From contig JACKCT010000008.1 of assembly GCA_020633895.1 (NCBI GenBank), positions 62,001 through 126,000 of the forward strand: a stretch of 64,000 nucleotides of DNA, given 5' to 3'. Below the pieces are notes generated by a model. It was not told the DNA's origin and made no database searches. It saw only the letters and a list, made by a program, of their open reading frames with translations. This document shows, one piece after another, positions 25,046-33,949 of the stretch. Within the stretch, counting starts at the first letter, position 1; each line of letters begins with the position of its first letter. This DNA comes from Deltaproteobacteria bacterium (GTDB lineage Bacteria > Lernaellota > Lernaellaia > JACKCT01). Both the position numbers and the translations under genes were made by a program.

Positions 25046-26722
25046 ATGACCGCCGAACGATGGCGAGGACTGCTGTTTTTTGTGCTCTTGGCGCTCGCGA
25101 TCGCGTGGCCGGCCAACCGCATGGCGGGGGTCAATGTGCAGGCCCGATTCGCGACGACGGTGCGCGTGGTCGAAGACGGCACCTTCGAGTTGGGCGAATA
25201 CGCAAAAACGACCTCGGACCTGGCGCGCGTCGGCAATCGCTACTACACCGACAAGGCGCCGGGCCTGAGCCTGATCCTCGTGCCGTTCTACGCCGTCGCC
25301 CGACATCTGGCCGCCGACTTCGACACCCGCCGCCACGCCACCCGCCTGCTCAGCCTCACCTTGGCGACCCTGCTCACCTTGCTGGCCTGGGACCGGCGAA
25401 TGCGTCGCGCGGGCGTGGACGAATTTACGAGGCGCACCGCCGTCGCTTTGCTGGGCATCGGTACGTTCGCCTGGGCCTATTGGGTGATGCTCTTCGGGCA
25501 CGGACCGGCGGCGCTGGCGATCTTCTGGGGCGTGCTGCTGCTGATCGACTACCGGCGCGACCGAGAGGATTGGCGCCTGCTGATCGCCTCGGCTCTGGGA
25601 TTCGGCGCGGCGATTTTCCTGGAATACCCCACGGCGGTGCTGGGCGGCACGGCGGGCGTTTTTCTTCTGACCTTCGAGCGGCGCGTCGGGCGCGTGGCGC
25701 TGTTTGCCTTTGTCGGCGCGGTGCTGCCCGCGCTGCTGATCCTCAATTATAACAACGCCGTCTTCGGCGACCCCTTTCACCTGGGGTACTCCCAGGTCGC
25801 GTCCGACTTCTATCAGGAAAAAATGTCCCAGGGCTTTTTCGGCATCGGCGCGCCGAGTTGGAAGGGCTTTTCGACGATCCTGCTGATGCCGTCCAAGGGG
25901 CTGCTGTTTTGGAGTCCGTCAGCCTTGGCGAGTATCGCGGCGCTGGTCTGGGCCGTCCGGAACCGGCGGGCGGAGGGCATCTACCTGGCCGCGACGATCG
26001 GCGTCTTTATCCTCGTGCTGTCGGGATATTTCGAGGCGTCCGGTGCCGCGTGCCTGGGTCCGCGCCATCTGACGCCCCTGGTCGGCCCGATGGCCATCGC
26101 CCTGGCGATGTGGCTACCCGAAGCCGGAACCAAGGCCAAGGCGGCCACCTTCGGCTTCGTCGCTTCCACGGCTCTCCTGATCGCTGTCGGAGTCGCCGCC
26201 GATCCCCAGGTGCATAACGCGTTCGAAAACCCGCTGACCGAGTTCCTTCTCCCCCTCCTGGCCTCCGGCGAGGGCGCGGGCAATATCCTCGGCCTAGCCG
26301 ACGGCCCCGCCGCGGTGCTTTTGGTCATCCTGGTCATCGCTGTCTTGGCCCTCGCCGCCGCCCCGTTGTGGAAGCCGTCGCCGCTGAACCGACGCTACCT
26401 CGCCGCCGCCTTTGGGCTCGGGCTGACGTTTATCTGCCTTGCGCATTTCGTCGTCGCTCCGCGCCTGGGGACCACTGATCCGGGCATCGTCCGCCAGGCT
26501 TGGGGCAATTACTGGGCCGGACGCCACCGCTGGGACGACGCCGCCGTCGCCTACGAAAAAGCCTATGAAATCAACGACAATCCCGTCGCGTTGTACTACC
26601 TCATCTATGTCCATATGCAGGCCGGGCAACGCGACGCCGCCGCCCAAGCCGCCACCCGCCTGGCCCGCGAACACCCCGATTTTTACGAAAGTATTCGGGA
26701 CGGACGGATCGTCTTTCCCTAG
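25046..26722 (+). CDS. Membrane glycosyltransferase-like protein with C-terminal TPR segment
   Basis: This 558-residue protein starts with a membrane helix, then an extracytoplasmic stretch (YAKTTSDLARVGNRYYTDKAPGLSLILVPFYAVARHLA). The KAPG element before helix 2 is common in GT39-type proteins. About ten further membrane segments follow. The C-terminal 70 residues are soluble and TPR-like (AYEKAYEINDNPVALYYLIYVHMQAGQRDAAAQAATRLAREHP). It faces the GT-C gene at 22833 across an 80-bp divergent region. Together with the YfhO-like protein it suggests an envelope glycan or lipid-glycosylation locus. Confidence 0.6.
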   Translation: MTAERWRGLLFFVLLALAIAWPANRMAGVNVQARFATTVRVVEDGTFELGEYAKTTSDLARVGNRYYTDKAPGLSLILVPFYAVARHLAADFDTRRHATRLLSLTLATLLTLLAWDRRMRRAGVDEFTRRTAVALLGIGTFAWAYWVMLFGHGPAALAIFWGVLLLIDYRRDREDWRLLIASALGFGAAIFLEYPTAVLGGTAGVFLLTFERRVGRVALFAFVGAVLPALLILNYNNAVFGDPFHLGYSQVASDFYQEKMSQGFFGIGAPSWKGFSTILLMPSKGLLFWSPSALASIAALVWAVRNRRAEGIYLAATIGVFILVLSGYFEASGAACLGPRHLTPLVGPMAIALAMWLPEAGTKAKAATFGFVASTALLIAVGVAADPQVHNAFENPLTEFLLPLLASGEGAGNILGLADGPAAVLLVILVIAVLALAAAPLWKPSPLNRRYLAAAFGLGLTFICLAHFVVAPRLGTTDPGIVRQAWGNYWAGRHRWDDAAVAYEKAYEINDNPVALYYLIYVHMQAGQRDAAAQAATRLAREHPDFYESIRDGRIVFP

Positions 26723-26755
26723 CCCCGCAAATACCGAAATCGGCTCGGATTCCGC

Positions 26756-26769
26756 TTGACGCAGGTCAA
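26756..26769. promoter_or_regulatory. FNR/CRP-family palindrome upstream of the hydrogenase operon
   Basis: TTGAC-GCAG-GTCAA is a perfect 5-4-5 palindrome, one base per arm from the FNR consensus TTGAT-N4-ATCAA. It lies 77 bases before the first hydrogenase gene in a 124-bp intergenic region. Control by an anaerobic FNR-like or nitric-oxide-responsive DNR/NnrR-type regulator is inferred. Confidence 0.6.
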
Positions 26770-26846
26770 GACGCCATCTGTCTTTCGCCAAGGTGCCCCA
26801 CGACTTGTCATGGCAATTTGCGGACACCAGCGCGGGAGGCCCCTCG

Positions 26847-27908
26847 ATGATCAGCTACCTGGCCGACGAAAGGCGGGTGATCCAATGGATCCGTCACTTA
26901 GCCGCCGAGACGCCGGTCTTTTTCCCCATGCCCCACGGCAAGGTGAATTTTCGATTCGAACGCGTCGACGAGGCGAGTGAGCTGCAATTTGCCCGATACC
27001 GTCCCACCATCATCGCCCCCAATTCCTTCCTGACGCCCACCAAGGAAGAAATCTTCAAATATCAACGCGTCGGGCCCGGGCGTTATGAACTGACTCCCGC
27101 CGTCGAAACCACCTTCCAGATCCTGGCCGGGGTCCGTCCCTGCGACCTGAAGGCGATCAAGCTGATGGACGACGTCTTCGCCGACGGCGAGCGCGACCCG
27201 TACTACTTCCAACGGCGGACCAATACCTCGCTCATCGGCTACGCCTGCCCCGCCCCCTGCGACGAGATGGCCTATTGCGAGAGCGCCGGGTCGCTGGATT
27301 GGCGCGACGGCGTTGATGTGATGCTCACGCCCGTCGGCGACCGAATGCTGATCCAGGCCTACACCGAACGCGGCGAGGCGCTGACGGCGTCGGGGGACTT
27401 CGACCCGTGCGACGACCCGGACGCCGAGTTGCAACGACACCTGGACGAGCGGCCCAAGCCCTTCGGGCGACAGCTCCATGCGCCGGTGGACGAATTGCCG
27501 GCGATTTTGGAACGTCATTGGGATTCGCCGCTGTGGGATCAGCACGTGGAGCGGTGTTTCTCCTGCGGGACCTGCAACCTGGTCTGCCCGACGTGCTACT
27601 GCTTCGACGTGAAGGACGTCTCGGCTCTGGACGGTTCGAGCGGTTCGCGCACCCGGCAGTGGGACGCGTGCATGCTCACCACGTTCGCCACCGTCGCCGG
27701 AGGCCACAATTTCCGCGCCGACCCGGCCGCCCGCCAGCGCCATCGCGTCAAACGCAAATTCCAATACCTCAACGAGCGTTACGACTCGGGCGCATTCTGC
27801 GTGGGCTGCGCGCGATGCGGCCGTCAATGCACCACCGGGATCGACATCTTCGATATCGTCAACGACATCGTCGACCACGACCGGGCGGCCGCGGGGGGTG
27901 CGTCATGA
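26847..27908 (+). CDS. hydB: Cytosolic [NiFe]-hydrogenase iron-sulfur (beta) subunit
   Basis: This 353-residue protein matches the beta subunit of group 3b NAD(P)-linked hydrogenases (sulfhydrogenase beta, related to anaerobic sulfite reductase subunit A). It carries electrons between the hydrogenase and flavin modules. The first domain contains TTFQILAGVRPCDLKAIKLMDDVF and further cysteines (YACPAPCDEMAYC). Two ferredoxin-like [4Fe-4S] motifs follow: CFSCGTCNLVCPTCYC near 236 and CVGCARCGRQCTTGID near 325. The ATG at 26847 has GGGAGG seven bases upstream, so longer readings are rejected. The stop overlaps the next ATG. Confidence 0.92.
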   Translation: MISYLADERRVIQWIRHLAAETPVFFPMPHGKVNFRFERVDEASELQFARYRPTIIAPNSFLTPTKEEIFKYQRVGPGRYELTPAVETTFQILAGVRPCDLKAIKLMDDVFADGERDPYYFQRRTNTSLIGYACPAPCDEMAYCESAGSLDWRDGVDVMLTPVGDRMLIQAYTERGEALTASGDFDPCDDPDAELQRHLDERPKPFGRQLHAPVDELPAILERHWDSPLWDQHVERCFSCGTCNLVCPTCYCFDVKDVSALDGSSGSRTRQWDACMLTTFATVAGGHNFRADPAARQRHRVKRKFQYLNERYDSGAFCVGCARCGRQCTTGIDIFDIVNDIVDHDRAAAGGAS

Positions 27909-28753
27909 CCATGCCCGGAGCCTTTGAACCGTCGCCGGTCGCCAACTATTTGCCGACCACCGCCATTATCGAGGAGGCGGAAAACTTCACCGCCCGCGAT
28001 CGCTATTTCCGTCTGAGCCTGGAACGCCCCCTCGGCCACCGGCCGGGCCAGTTCGTAATGGTCTCGGTCTTCGGCTTGGGCGAGGCGCCGATTTCCATCT
28101 CCAACCCGCCGGGCGACGCGCCGACGCTGGAAATGGTCATCCGCAACGCCGGCAGCCTGACGCAGGTGCTGCATTCCTACGGTCCCGGCGACGCGATCGG
28201 GCTGCGCGGGCCGTACGGACACGGCTTCGACCTCCACGATTTTCTGGGCCGCGATGTGCTGTTCATCTGCGGCGGCCTGGGGCTGGCGCCGCTGCGTTCC
28301 CTGATTCGCGCCGTGATCGACCGTCGCGGCGAATTCGGACGGGTCATGGTCATCAGCGGATGCCGCACCCCGGCCGAGGAAATTTACCGCCCCGACCTGA
28401 CCGCCTGGGCCGAACGGGGCGACGTGGACATCGTCCGCCTGGTCGACAACGCCGCGAACATGCCGTGGAAAGGCCGCGTCGGCCTTGTCACCGAGCCGAT
28501 CGCCGGGTTGAAGCTCGACCCGGCCGAAACGGTCGTCGCCATGTGCGGGCCGCCGGTGATGTACAAATTCGTGCTGCTGGAACTGGCCGGCGCGGGCATC
28601 AACGGCGACCGGGTCTTTGTGGACCTGGAACGACGCATGCGCTGCGGCGTGGGCAAATGCGGCCATTGCCAGATCAACGACATCTACTGTTGCCAGGACG
28701 GGCCGGTCTTTCGGTTCTCCGAGATCGCCCATCTCAAGGAAGCTTTTTTGTAA
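27905..28753 (+). CDS. hydG: Cytosolic [NiFe]-hydrogenase flavoprotein (gamma) subunit
   Basis: This is the NAD(P)H/FAD module that links hydrogen oxidation to pyridine nucleotides. The 282-residue protein has a flavin-binding barrel (RPGQFVMVSVFGLGEAPISISN), a nucleotide-binding domain beginning LFICGGLGLAPLRSLIRAV and ending VAMCGPPVMYKF, and a C-terminal [2Fe-2S] motif (MRCGVGKCGHCQINDIYCC). The order is the same as in ferredoxin-NADP reductase-like gamma subunits and dihydroorotate dehydrogenase electron-transfer proteins. The ATG overlaps the stop of the beta gene (ATGA). Confidence 0.92.
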   Translation: MTMPGAFEPSPVANYLPTTAIIEEAENFTARDRYFRLSLERPLGHRPGQFVMVSVFGLGEAPISISNPPGDAPTLEMVIRNAGSLTQVLHSYGPGDAIGLRGPYGHGFDLHDFLGRDVLFICGGLGLAPLRSLIRAVIDRRGEFGRVMVISGCRTPAEEIYRPDLTAWAERGDVDIVRLVDNAANMPWKGRVGLVTEPIAGLKLDPAETVVAMCGPPVMYKFVLLELAGAGINGDRVFVDLERRMRCGVGKCGHCQINDIYCCQDGPVFRFSEIAHLKEAFL

Positions 28754-28771
28754 GACGCGCGGGAGGCCGCC

Positions 28772-29569
28772 GTGAAGGACACGGAAAAACCCAAACCGAA
28801 GATCGCCTTCTTCGACTTTGCCGGCTGCGAGGGCTGCCAACTGGCCCTGCTCAACTGCGAGGACGTGGTGCTCGACCTGCTGGAACTGGTCGACATCGTC
28901 GAGTTCCGGGAGGCCTTGTCGGAAAAAGCCCACCGGTACGACATCTCCTTCATCGAAGGCAGCATCAACCGGGAGGAAGACGCCCAGCGCCTGCGGGATA
29001 TCCGCGCCAGGAGCAAGTACGTCGTCGCCTTGGGCGCCTGCGCTTGCATGGGCAATGTGCAGGCCCGCTCCAACTTCGTCGCCCCGGCCGAAAACTTCGC
29101 CGTCGTCTACGGCGAGGAAGCCCGCAACCGGGTCCAGACCGACCGGGAATACTGGCCCCTGTGGGCTCACACGCGGGTACGTTCGGTGGACGAAGTCGTG
29201 CCGGTGGACTACCAGTTGCGCGGCTGCCCGATGATCCCCGAGGAGTTCCTTAGCTTGGTCAAATCTCTTTTGGCCGGCTCCATTCCATTTTTTCCGCCCA
29301 AACCGGTGTGCGTCGAGTGTAAGATGAACTGCAACGAGTGCGTCTTCGACCAGGGCCGGACATGCATGGGTCAGGTGACATACGCCGGATGCAATGCCGT
29401 TTGTATCAATAACGGCTATGTTTGCGATGGGTGCCGGGGGCTGTTGCCGGGCGCGAATCTGGACGCCCACCGGCAACTGCTCCGCGAAAGCGGCCTGACC
29501 GACGCGCAGATCGAAAGCCGCTATCGCCTGTTCTGCTCGCAGGCGGAGACAAAACATACGGGGCAATGA
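28772..29569 (+). CDS. hydD: Cytosolic [NiFe]-hydrogenase small (delta) subunit
   Basis: The 265-residue small subunit relays electrons from the NiFe site. The proximal cluster ligands are visible: FAGCEGCQLALLNCE, GACACMGNVQ and QLRGCPMIPEEF. A second Cys-rich region (about 177-225; CVECKMNCNECVF, TCMGQVTYAGCNAVC, VCDGCRG) would hold further clusters as in other group 3 hydrogenases. There is no Tat signal, so the enzyme is cytosolic. The GTG start at 28772 has GGGAGG in front. The stop overlaps the large-subunit start. Confidence 0.93.
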   Translation: MKDTEKPKPKIAFFDFAGCEGCQLALLNCEDVVLDLLELVDIVEFREALSEKAHRYDISFIEGSINREEDAQRLRDIRARSKYVVALGACACMGNVQARSNFVAPAENFAVVYGEEARNRVQTDREYWPLWAHTRVRSVDEVVPVDYQLRGCPMIPEEFLSLVKSLLAGSIPFFPPKPVCVECKMNCNECVFDQGRTCMGQVTYAGCNAVCINNGYVCDGCRGLLPGANLDAHRQLLRESGLTDAQIESRYRLFCSQAETKHTGQ

Positions 29570-30903
29570 TGAGCGACAATCAGCGCAGCTATACCATCGA
29601 GGTCAATCATGTCACTCGAGTGGAGGGGCATGGTTCCATTCGCATCAACACCCGCGAAGGCGTGGTGGAGGATGTGAAACTGTGCATCGTCGAGGCGAAC
29701 CGCTTCTTCGAGGCCTTCGTCCGGGGGATGGGCCCCGAGGAAATCCCTTGGATCGTCAGCCGCATCTGCGGCATCTGCTGCGTGGGCCATCAGCTCGCCT
29801 CGACCAAGGCGGTGGAGGCGGCCATCGGCGTCGTGCCCGGCGCGCAAACGATTGAACTGCGCAAGCTGCTGAATCTCTCCCAGTTTTTGCAAAGCCACGT
29901 GCTGCACGTCTACTTCCTTGCCGTCCCCGACTTCTTCGGCGCGCCCAGCGTGCTGCCCCTGGCCAAGACGCACACCGAGGTCGTCAAGCGGGCGCTGGCG
30001 CTGAAAAAACTCGCGAACGACTTCACCGCCGTTGTGGGCGGCCGAACGCTGCACCCCATGGCGAACACCGTCGGCGGCTGGCGCAAGGTGCCGGACAAAG
30101 ACGCGCTGGCGGCGATCCGGAAAAGGCTGCTTGACGCGCTGCCGGAATACGAAGCGACGGTGGACCTGGTCTCGACCCTGGAGATTCCTCCCTACGAGCG
30201 CGACACCGAATACGTCAGCCTCACGCACCCCGACGAATACGCCCTCTACGACGGCGAGGTACGGGGATCGGACATGGACGGAACGGCGTCCGTGGACAGC
30301 TACCTGAGCATTTGCAACGAATTCACCGTCGCCCATTCGACGACGAAGTGGTCCAAGTGGCATCGGGATTCGTACATGGTCGGCGCGCTGGCGCGGGTCA
30401 ACAACAACTTCGCTCAGCTTCATCCCAAGGCCCAGGAAACGGCCCAGAAGCTCGGCCTGCGCGTGCCGTGCGTGAATCCGTATATGAACAATGTGGCGCA
30501 GGTGGTCGAGATCGTGCATTGCGCGTATGAGAGCATCGCGCTGATCGAAAAGGTCTTGGACACGGGCCTGCGCGACGAAGATTTCACCGTCACGCCCAAG
30601 GCGGGGCAAGGCGCGGGCGCCACGGAAGTCCCGCGCGGGCTGCTCTTTCACGACTACACCTTCGGCGACGACGGCCGATGCGTCGCGGCCAACGCGGTCA
30701 TCCCCACCAGCCAGAACATCAACAACATCGAGCGCGACATGAAACATTTCGTTCCGCTGATGTTGCCGACAATGTCCCAGAAAGACCTGACGCTGCATAT
30801 GGAGATGCTGCTGCGCGCCTACGACCCATGTATTTCGTGTTCGGTGCACATGCTGGACGTGGAATTCGTCGGCGGAGAGGAGCACCCGGGGGAACCATGC
30901 TGA
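29566..30903 (+). CDS. hydA: Cytosolic [NiFe]-hydrogenase large (alpha) subunit
   Basis: This is the catalytic subunit carrying the NiFe(CN)2CO centre. N-terminal ligands sit in RICGICCVGHQLAS (near residue 64) and C-terminal ligands in DPCISCSVH. A 17-residue tail beyond that His (MLDVEFVGGEEHPGEPC) is the extension normally clipped off by a maturation protease, and the next gene begins with such a protease domain. HVTRVEGHGSIRI is the conserved N-terminal block. With the beta, gamma and delta genes it makes a heterotetrameric group 3b-type enzyme, probably bidirectional with NADP(H). The group assignment rests on gene order and motifs, not phylogeny. Its end overlaps the next start by 7 bases. 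Confidence 0.95.
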   Translation: MMSDNQRSYTIEVNHVTRVEGHGSIRINTREGVVEDVKLCIVEANRFFEAFVRGMGPEEIPWIVSRICGICCVGHQLASTKAVEAAIGVVPGAQTIELRKLLNLSQFLQSHVLHVYFLAVPDFFGAPSVLPLAKTHTEVVKRALALKKLANDFTAVVGGRTLHPMANTVGGWRKVPDKDALAAIRKRLLDALPEYEATVDLVSTLEIPPYERDTEYVSLTHPDEYALYDGEVRGSDMDGTASVDSYLSICNEFTVAHSTTKWSKWHRDSYMVGALARVNNNFAQLHPKAQETAQKLGLRVPCVNPYMNNVAQVVEIVHCAYESIALIEKVLDTGLRDEDFTVTPKAGQGAGATEVPRGLLFHDYTFGDDGRCVAANAVIPTSQNINNIERDMKHFVPLMLPTMSQKDLTLHMEMLLRAYDPCISCSVHMLDVEFVGGEEHPGEPC

Positions 30904-33668
30904 ATGTGGTCGGCGTCGGTTCCGCGTGGGGTCGCGACGACGCGATCGGGCTCGCGCTTGTCGAATCGCTGCCCTCCGACGACCGATGCGCCACCACCTT
31001 GCTGGAAGACGCCGATGCGTTGACCCTCGCCGAATGGCTCATCTCGAAGGATGGACCGGTGGTCGTCGTGGATGCGGCGGACATGGGACTCGCCGGTGGG
31101 GCATGGCGTTTTTTCTCGCGAGACGAAGCCGCGCTGGCGACGCGTTCCGATTCCTGCTCCACGCATGGATTCGGCATCGCCGACGCCCTCGCCCTGGCCG
31201 CCAATCTCGGGTTCGAGCAACCGACCTACGTCTTCGGCGTGCAGCCCTTCGATCTGTCCCCCGCCATGGGCCTGACCCCGGAAATGAGCGCGCGCCTCAG
31301 CGATTTGGCAACGGCGTTGCGCAACGCGCTCGACGAAATCTCGCCCCCCGAGATCGTGCGTGTCGTTGTTTCGGTGGAAGGCGTGGTGCAAGGCGTCGGA
31401 TTTCGACCCACGCTCAAGCGCCTTGCGGACGCGGCGGGCCTCGGCGGCTCGATTCGCAATCGCGGCGGCGACGTGTTGATCGCCCTCGAAGGCCCGACGA
31501 CGCGCGTCGACGCTTTCCTTGAGCAACTGCCGACCCGGCTTCCGACCAACGCGGGGATCACTTCGCTTCACGTCGTTTCGCGAGATCGCGTCGAGGATCC
31601 CGCCGCTGTATTTAAGGTTATCGAAAGCGACGTTTCGACCACGCCGCGCCCGTCGATTCCCGCCGATCTGGCGATCTGCGACGAATGCGCCCGCGAAATC
31701 TTTGACCCGTCCAACCGGCGCTACGGTTACGCCTTCACCACCTGCACCGCTTGCGGCCCGCGCTACACGGTCGTCGACGCCCTGCCCTACGACCGGGAAC
31801 GCACGACCATGGCGCCGTTCGACCTCTGCCCCGAATGCGCCCGCGAGTATCACGACGTCCATGACCGCCGCTATCACGCCGAGAGCATCGCGTGCCCGAC
31901 ATGCGGCCCGCGGCTTTCGTTTTTGGATAATCGCGGCCGCCCGATTCCCGGCAGCGCCCTCGCTGAATCCCGTCGCCTGCTCGCTGAAGGCGGCATCGTG
32001 GCTCTGCGGGGCATCGGCGGGTTCCAACTCGTCGTCGATGCGACCAATCGCGACGCCGTCGCCGAATTACGAAGACGCAAACACCGCCCCCACAAACCCC
32101 TCGCGGTTATGGCGCGCAGTCTCGACGTCGTCCGCCAAGTCGCGACGTTGACCGACGAACAAGCGGGCCTCCTGCGCAGCCCCGCCGGACCGATTGTCAT
32201 TCTGGACATGCATCGCGACGCGTGCCGCCTTGTCGGACTGCCACTGGACGTGCTGAATCCCGACACCGATACCCTCGGCATCATGCTCCCGACTTCGCCG
32301 CTGCATCATTTGCTCTACACGCCGATTCGTGACGACGCCACGCCGCCGTTCGACTGGCTCGTCGCGACCAGCGGCAACGCGGGCGGGGCCCCGATCGTCC
32401 TCTCAACCGACGAAGCGCTCCGCGAATTGGTCGACATCGCCGACGCCGTCCTCACGCACAACCGCGAGATCCGCCTGCGCAACGACGACTCCCTCGTGAC
32501 CGTCATCGACGGCGCTCCCCAGGTCCTGCGACGCGCTCGCGGCTTCGCCCCGGAGGCGATTCCCCTCTCCCGCCCATTGCGTCGCGCGGTCCTGGCGTTC
32601 GGCGGGGAATTGAAGAACACCGTCGCCCTGGGTTACGGCAATTCCGTTGCCCTCTCACCCCACATCGGCGATTTGTCGTCACCCGCGTGCGTGGATGCGT
32701 TGGAGGAAGCGGTCGCACGGTTGCTGGATTTCCATCGCGTGTCGCCGGAGGTCGTCGCGGTCGATCGGCTTCCGGATTATCAAGCGACGATCGCGGGGCG
32801 GCGTTTCGCGGAGCGCCATGGTCTGCCACTCGTCGAGGTGCAACATCACCACGCCCACGCCGTCGCGTGCCTCGCGGAACATCAAATCGACGACGCCCTG
32901 GCGCTCGGATGGGACGGCACCGGGTACGGCGACGGCGGCGCGATCTGGGGTGCGGAATTGCTCGATGTTCACGGCGACGAATTCACACGAATCGGCACAT
33001 TCGCGCCATCGAAACTCTTGGGCGGGGACGCGGCGACGCGGGAGCCGGTGCGCCAAGCGATGGCGCGAATGATCGAAGCCGGAGCCACGGATGACCAAAT
33101 CATGACGCGGCTCAATATTGATGCCGAACGGCTGGATATTCATCGAACGCAACACCGGCAAAACATTCTGACCCCCGCGACGCACGCCGCAGGTCGGGTT
33201 TTCGACGCCGTCGCGGCCCTGCTCGGTTTCGCGCCCGATGCGATTACCTACGAGGCTCAGGCCGCCATTCGGCTCGAAAGCGCCGCTCGTCGCGCGGGCT
33301 CGCCCCCGATGTCGCTGCCCTTTCGGGAAGTGCATTCAGAGGATGGCGTAACCATCGACTGGACGCCGGCGTTTGTCGAATTGACCCGGATGCCGACGCA
33401 CCAAGTACGTGAACAACGCGACGAGTTGGCGAGCGCCTTTCACGACGCCATGGCACGAGCCGCTTTGGCGATGGCGCGGTTCGGCCGCGAACGCACAGGG
33501 CGGAAGACGGTCGCGTTGACCGGCGGCGTCTTTATGAATCGGTTGCTCGTCGAATTGCTTGTACCGCGTCTGCGCGACGCGGGATTCGGCGTCCTAATGC
33601 ATCGACGTGTTCCGCCCAACGACGGCGGCGTCGCGCTAGGTCAGGCGATCATCGCCGGGAGGCAGTGA
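30897..33668 (+). CDS. hypF: Fusion of hydrogenase maturation protease and HypF carbamoyltransferase
   Basis: The 923-residue product joins two maturation enzymes. Residues 1-155 look like a HyaD/HybD-type endopeptidase: NVVGVGSAWGRDDAIGLALVE, VVVVDAADMG (metal Asp) and CSTHGFGIADAL (metal His). From about 155 a complete HypF follows: acylphosphatase domain (VEGVVQGVGFRPTLKRLA), two zinc fingers (CDEC...CTAC and CPEC...CPTC), a YrdC-like domain (EGGIVALRGIGGFQLVVDATN) and a Kae1-like domain (HHHAHAVACLAEH, GWDGTGYGDGGAIWG). HypF makes the cyanide ligands; the protease trims the large subunit. No stop or internal ribosome binding site separates the parts. HypF alone is usually about 750 residues. 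Confidence 0.9.
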   Translation: MLNVVGVGSAWGRDDAIGLALVESLPSDDRCATTLLEDADALTLAEWLISKDGPVVVVDAADMGLAGGAWRFFSRDEAALATRSDSCSTHGFGIADALALAANLGFEQPTYVFGVQPFDLSPAMGLTPEMSARLSDLATALRNALDEISPPEIVRVVVSVEGVVQGVGFRPTLKRLADAAGLGGSIRNRGGDVLIALEGPTTRVDAFLEQLPTRLPTNAGITSLHVVSRDRVEDPAAVFKVIESDVSTTPRPSIPADLAICDECAREIFDPSNRRYGYAFTTCTACGPRYTVVDALPYDRERTTMAPFDLCPECAREYHDVHDRRYHAESIACPTCGPRLSFLDNRGRPIPGSALAESRRLLAEGGIVALRGIGGFQLVVDATNRDAVAELRRRKHRPHKPLAVMARSLDVVRQVATLTDEQAGLLRSPAGPIVILDMHRDACRLVGLPLDVLNPDTDTLGIMLPTSPLHHLLYTPIRDDATPPFDWLVATSGNAGGAPIVLSTDEALRELVDIADAVLTHNREIRLRNDDSLVTVIDGAPQVLRRARGFAPEAIPLSRPLRRAVLAFGGELKNTVALGYGNSVALSPHIGDLSSPACVDALEEAVARLLDFHRVSPEVVAVDRLPDYQATIAGRRFAERHGLPLVEVQHHHAHAVACLAEHQIDDALALGWDGTGYGDGGAIWGAELLDVHGDEFTRIGTFAPSKLLGGDAATREPVRQAMARMIEAGATDDQIMTRLNIDAERLDIHRTQHRQNILTPATHAAGRVFDAVAALLGFAPDAITYEAQAAIRLESAARRAGSPPMSLPFREVHSEDGVTIDWTPAFVELTRMPTHQVREQRDELASAFHDAMARAALAMARFGRERTGRKTVALTGGVFMNRLLVELLVPRLRDAGFGVLMHRRVPPNDGGVALGQAIIAGRQ

Positions 33669-33670
33669 CA

Positions 33671-33949
33671 GTGTGTTTGGCGGTTCCCATGCGGGTGATC
33701 GAGGCCAAAGCCGACGGTCGTGGACGCGTCGAGTTGGACGGCGCGCTCTACGACGTGGACCTGTCGCTGATCGAAGACGTGCATCCGGGGGAACATGTGA
33801 TCGTGCATGCCGGGTTTGCCATCGAAAAATTGGACGAGGCCGAGGCGGACGCGCGCCTGGCGCTGTTTGACGAACTGGCGCGGACATACGAACGCGAATC
33901 CGGACAACGAGTGCGCCTTGCCGCCCCCGCGCGCGAGGAGACGTCATGA
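33671..33949 (+). CDS. hypC: HypC/HybG-family hydrogenase assembly chaperone
   Basis: HypC carries the Fe(CN)2CO unit with HypD and delivers it to the large subunit. The protein begins MCLAVPMRVIEAK. The Cys directly after Met is essential in the family, so I choose the GTG at 33671, which has GGGAGG eight bases upstream, over the GTG at 33665 that would bury it. HVIVHAGFAIEKLDEAEA is the second conserved block. It follows hypF and overlaps hypD by four bases. Length is 92 residues, typical. Confidence 0.95.
   Translation: MCLAVPMRVIEAKADGRGRVELDGALYDVDLSLIEDVHPGEHVIVHAGFAIEKLDEAEADARLALFDELARTYERESGQRVRLAAPAREETS

Noticed and set aside
26806-26825. Possible sigma54 promoter (TGGCAATTTGC) before the hydrogenase genes
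   Set aside because: The GG and GC elements are only five bases apart, not the required ten.
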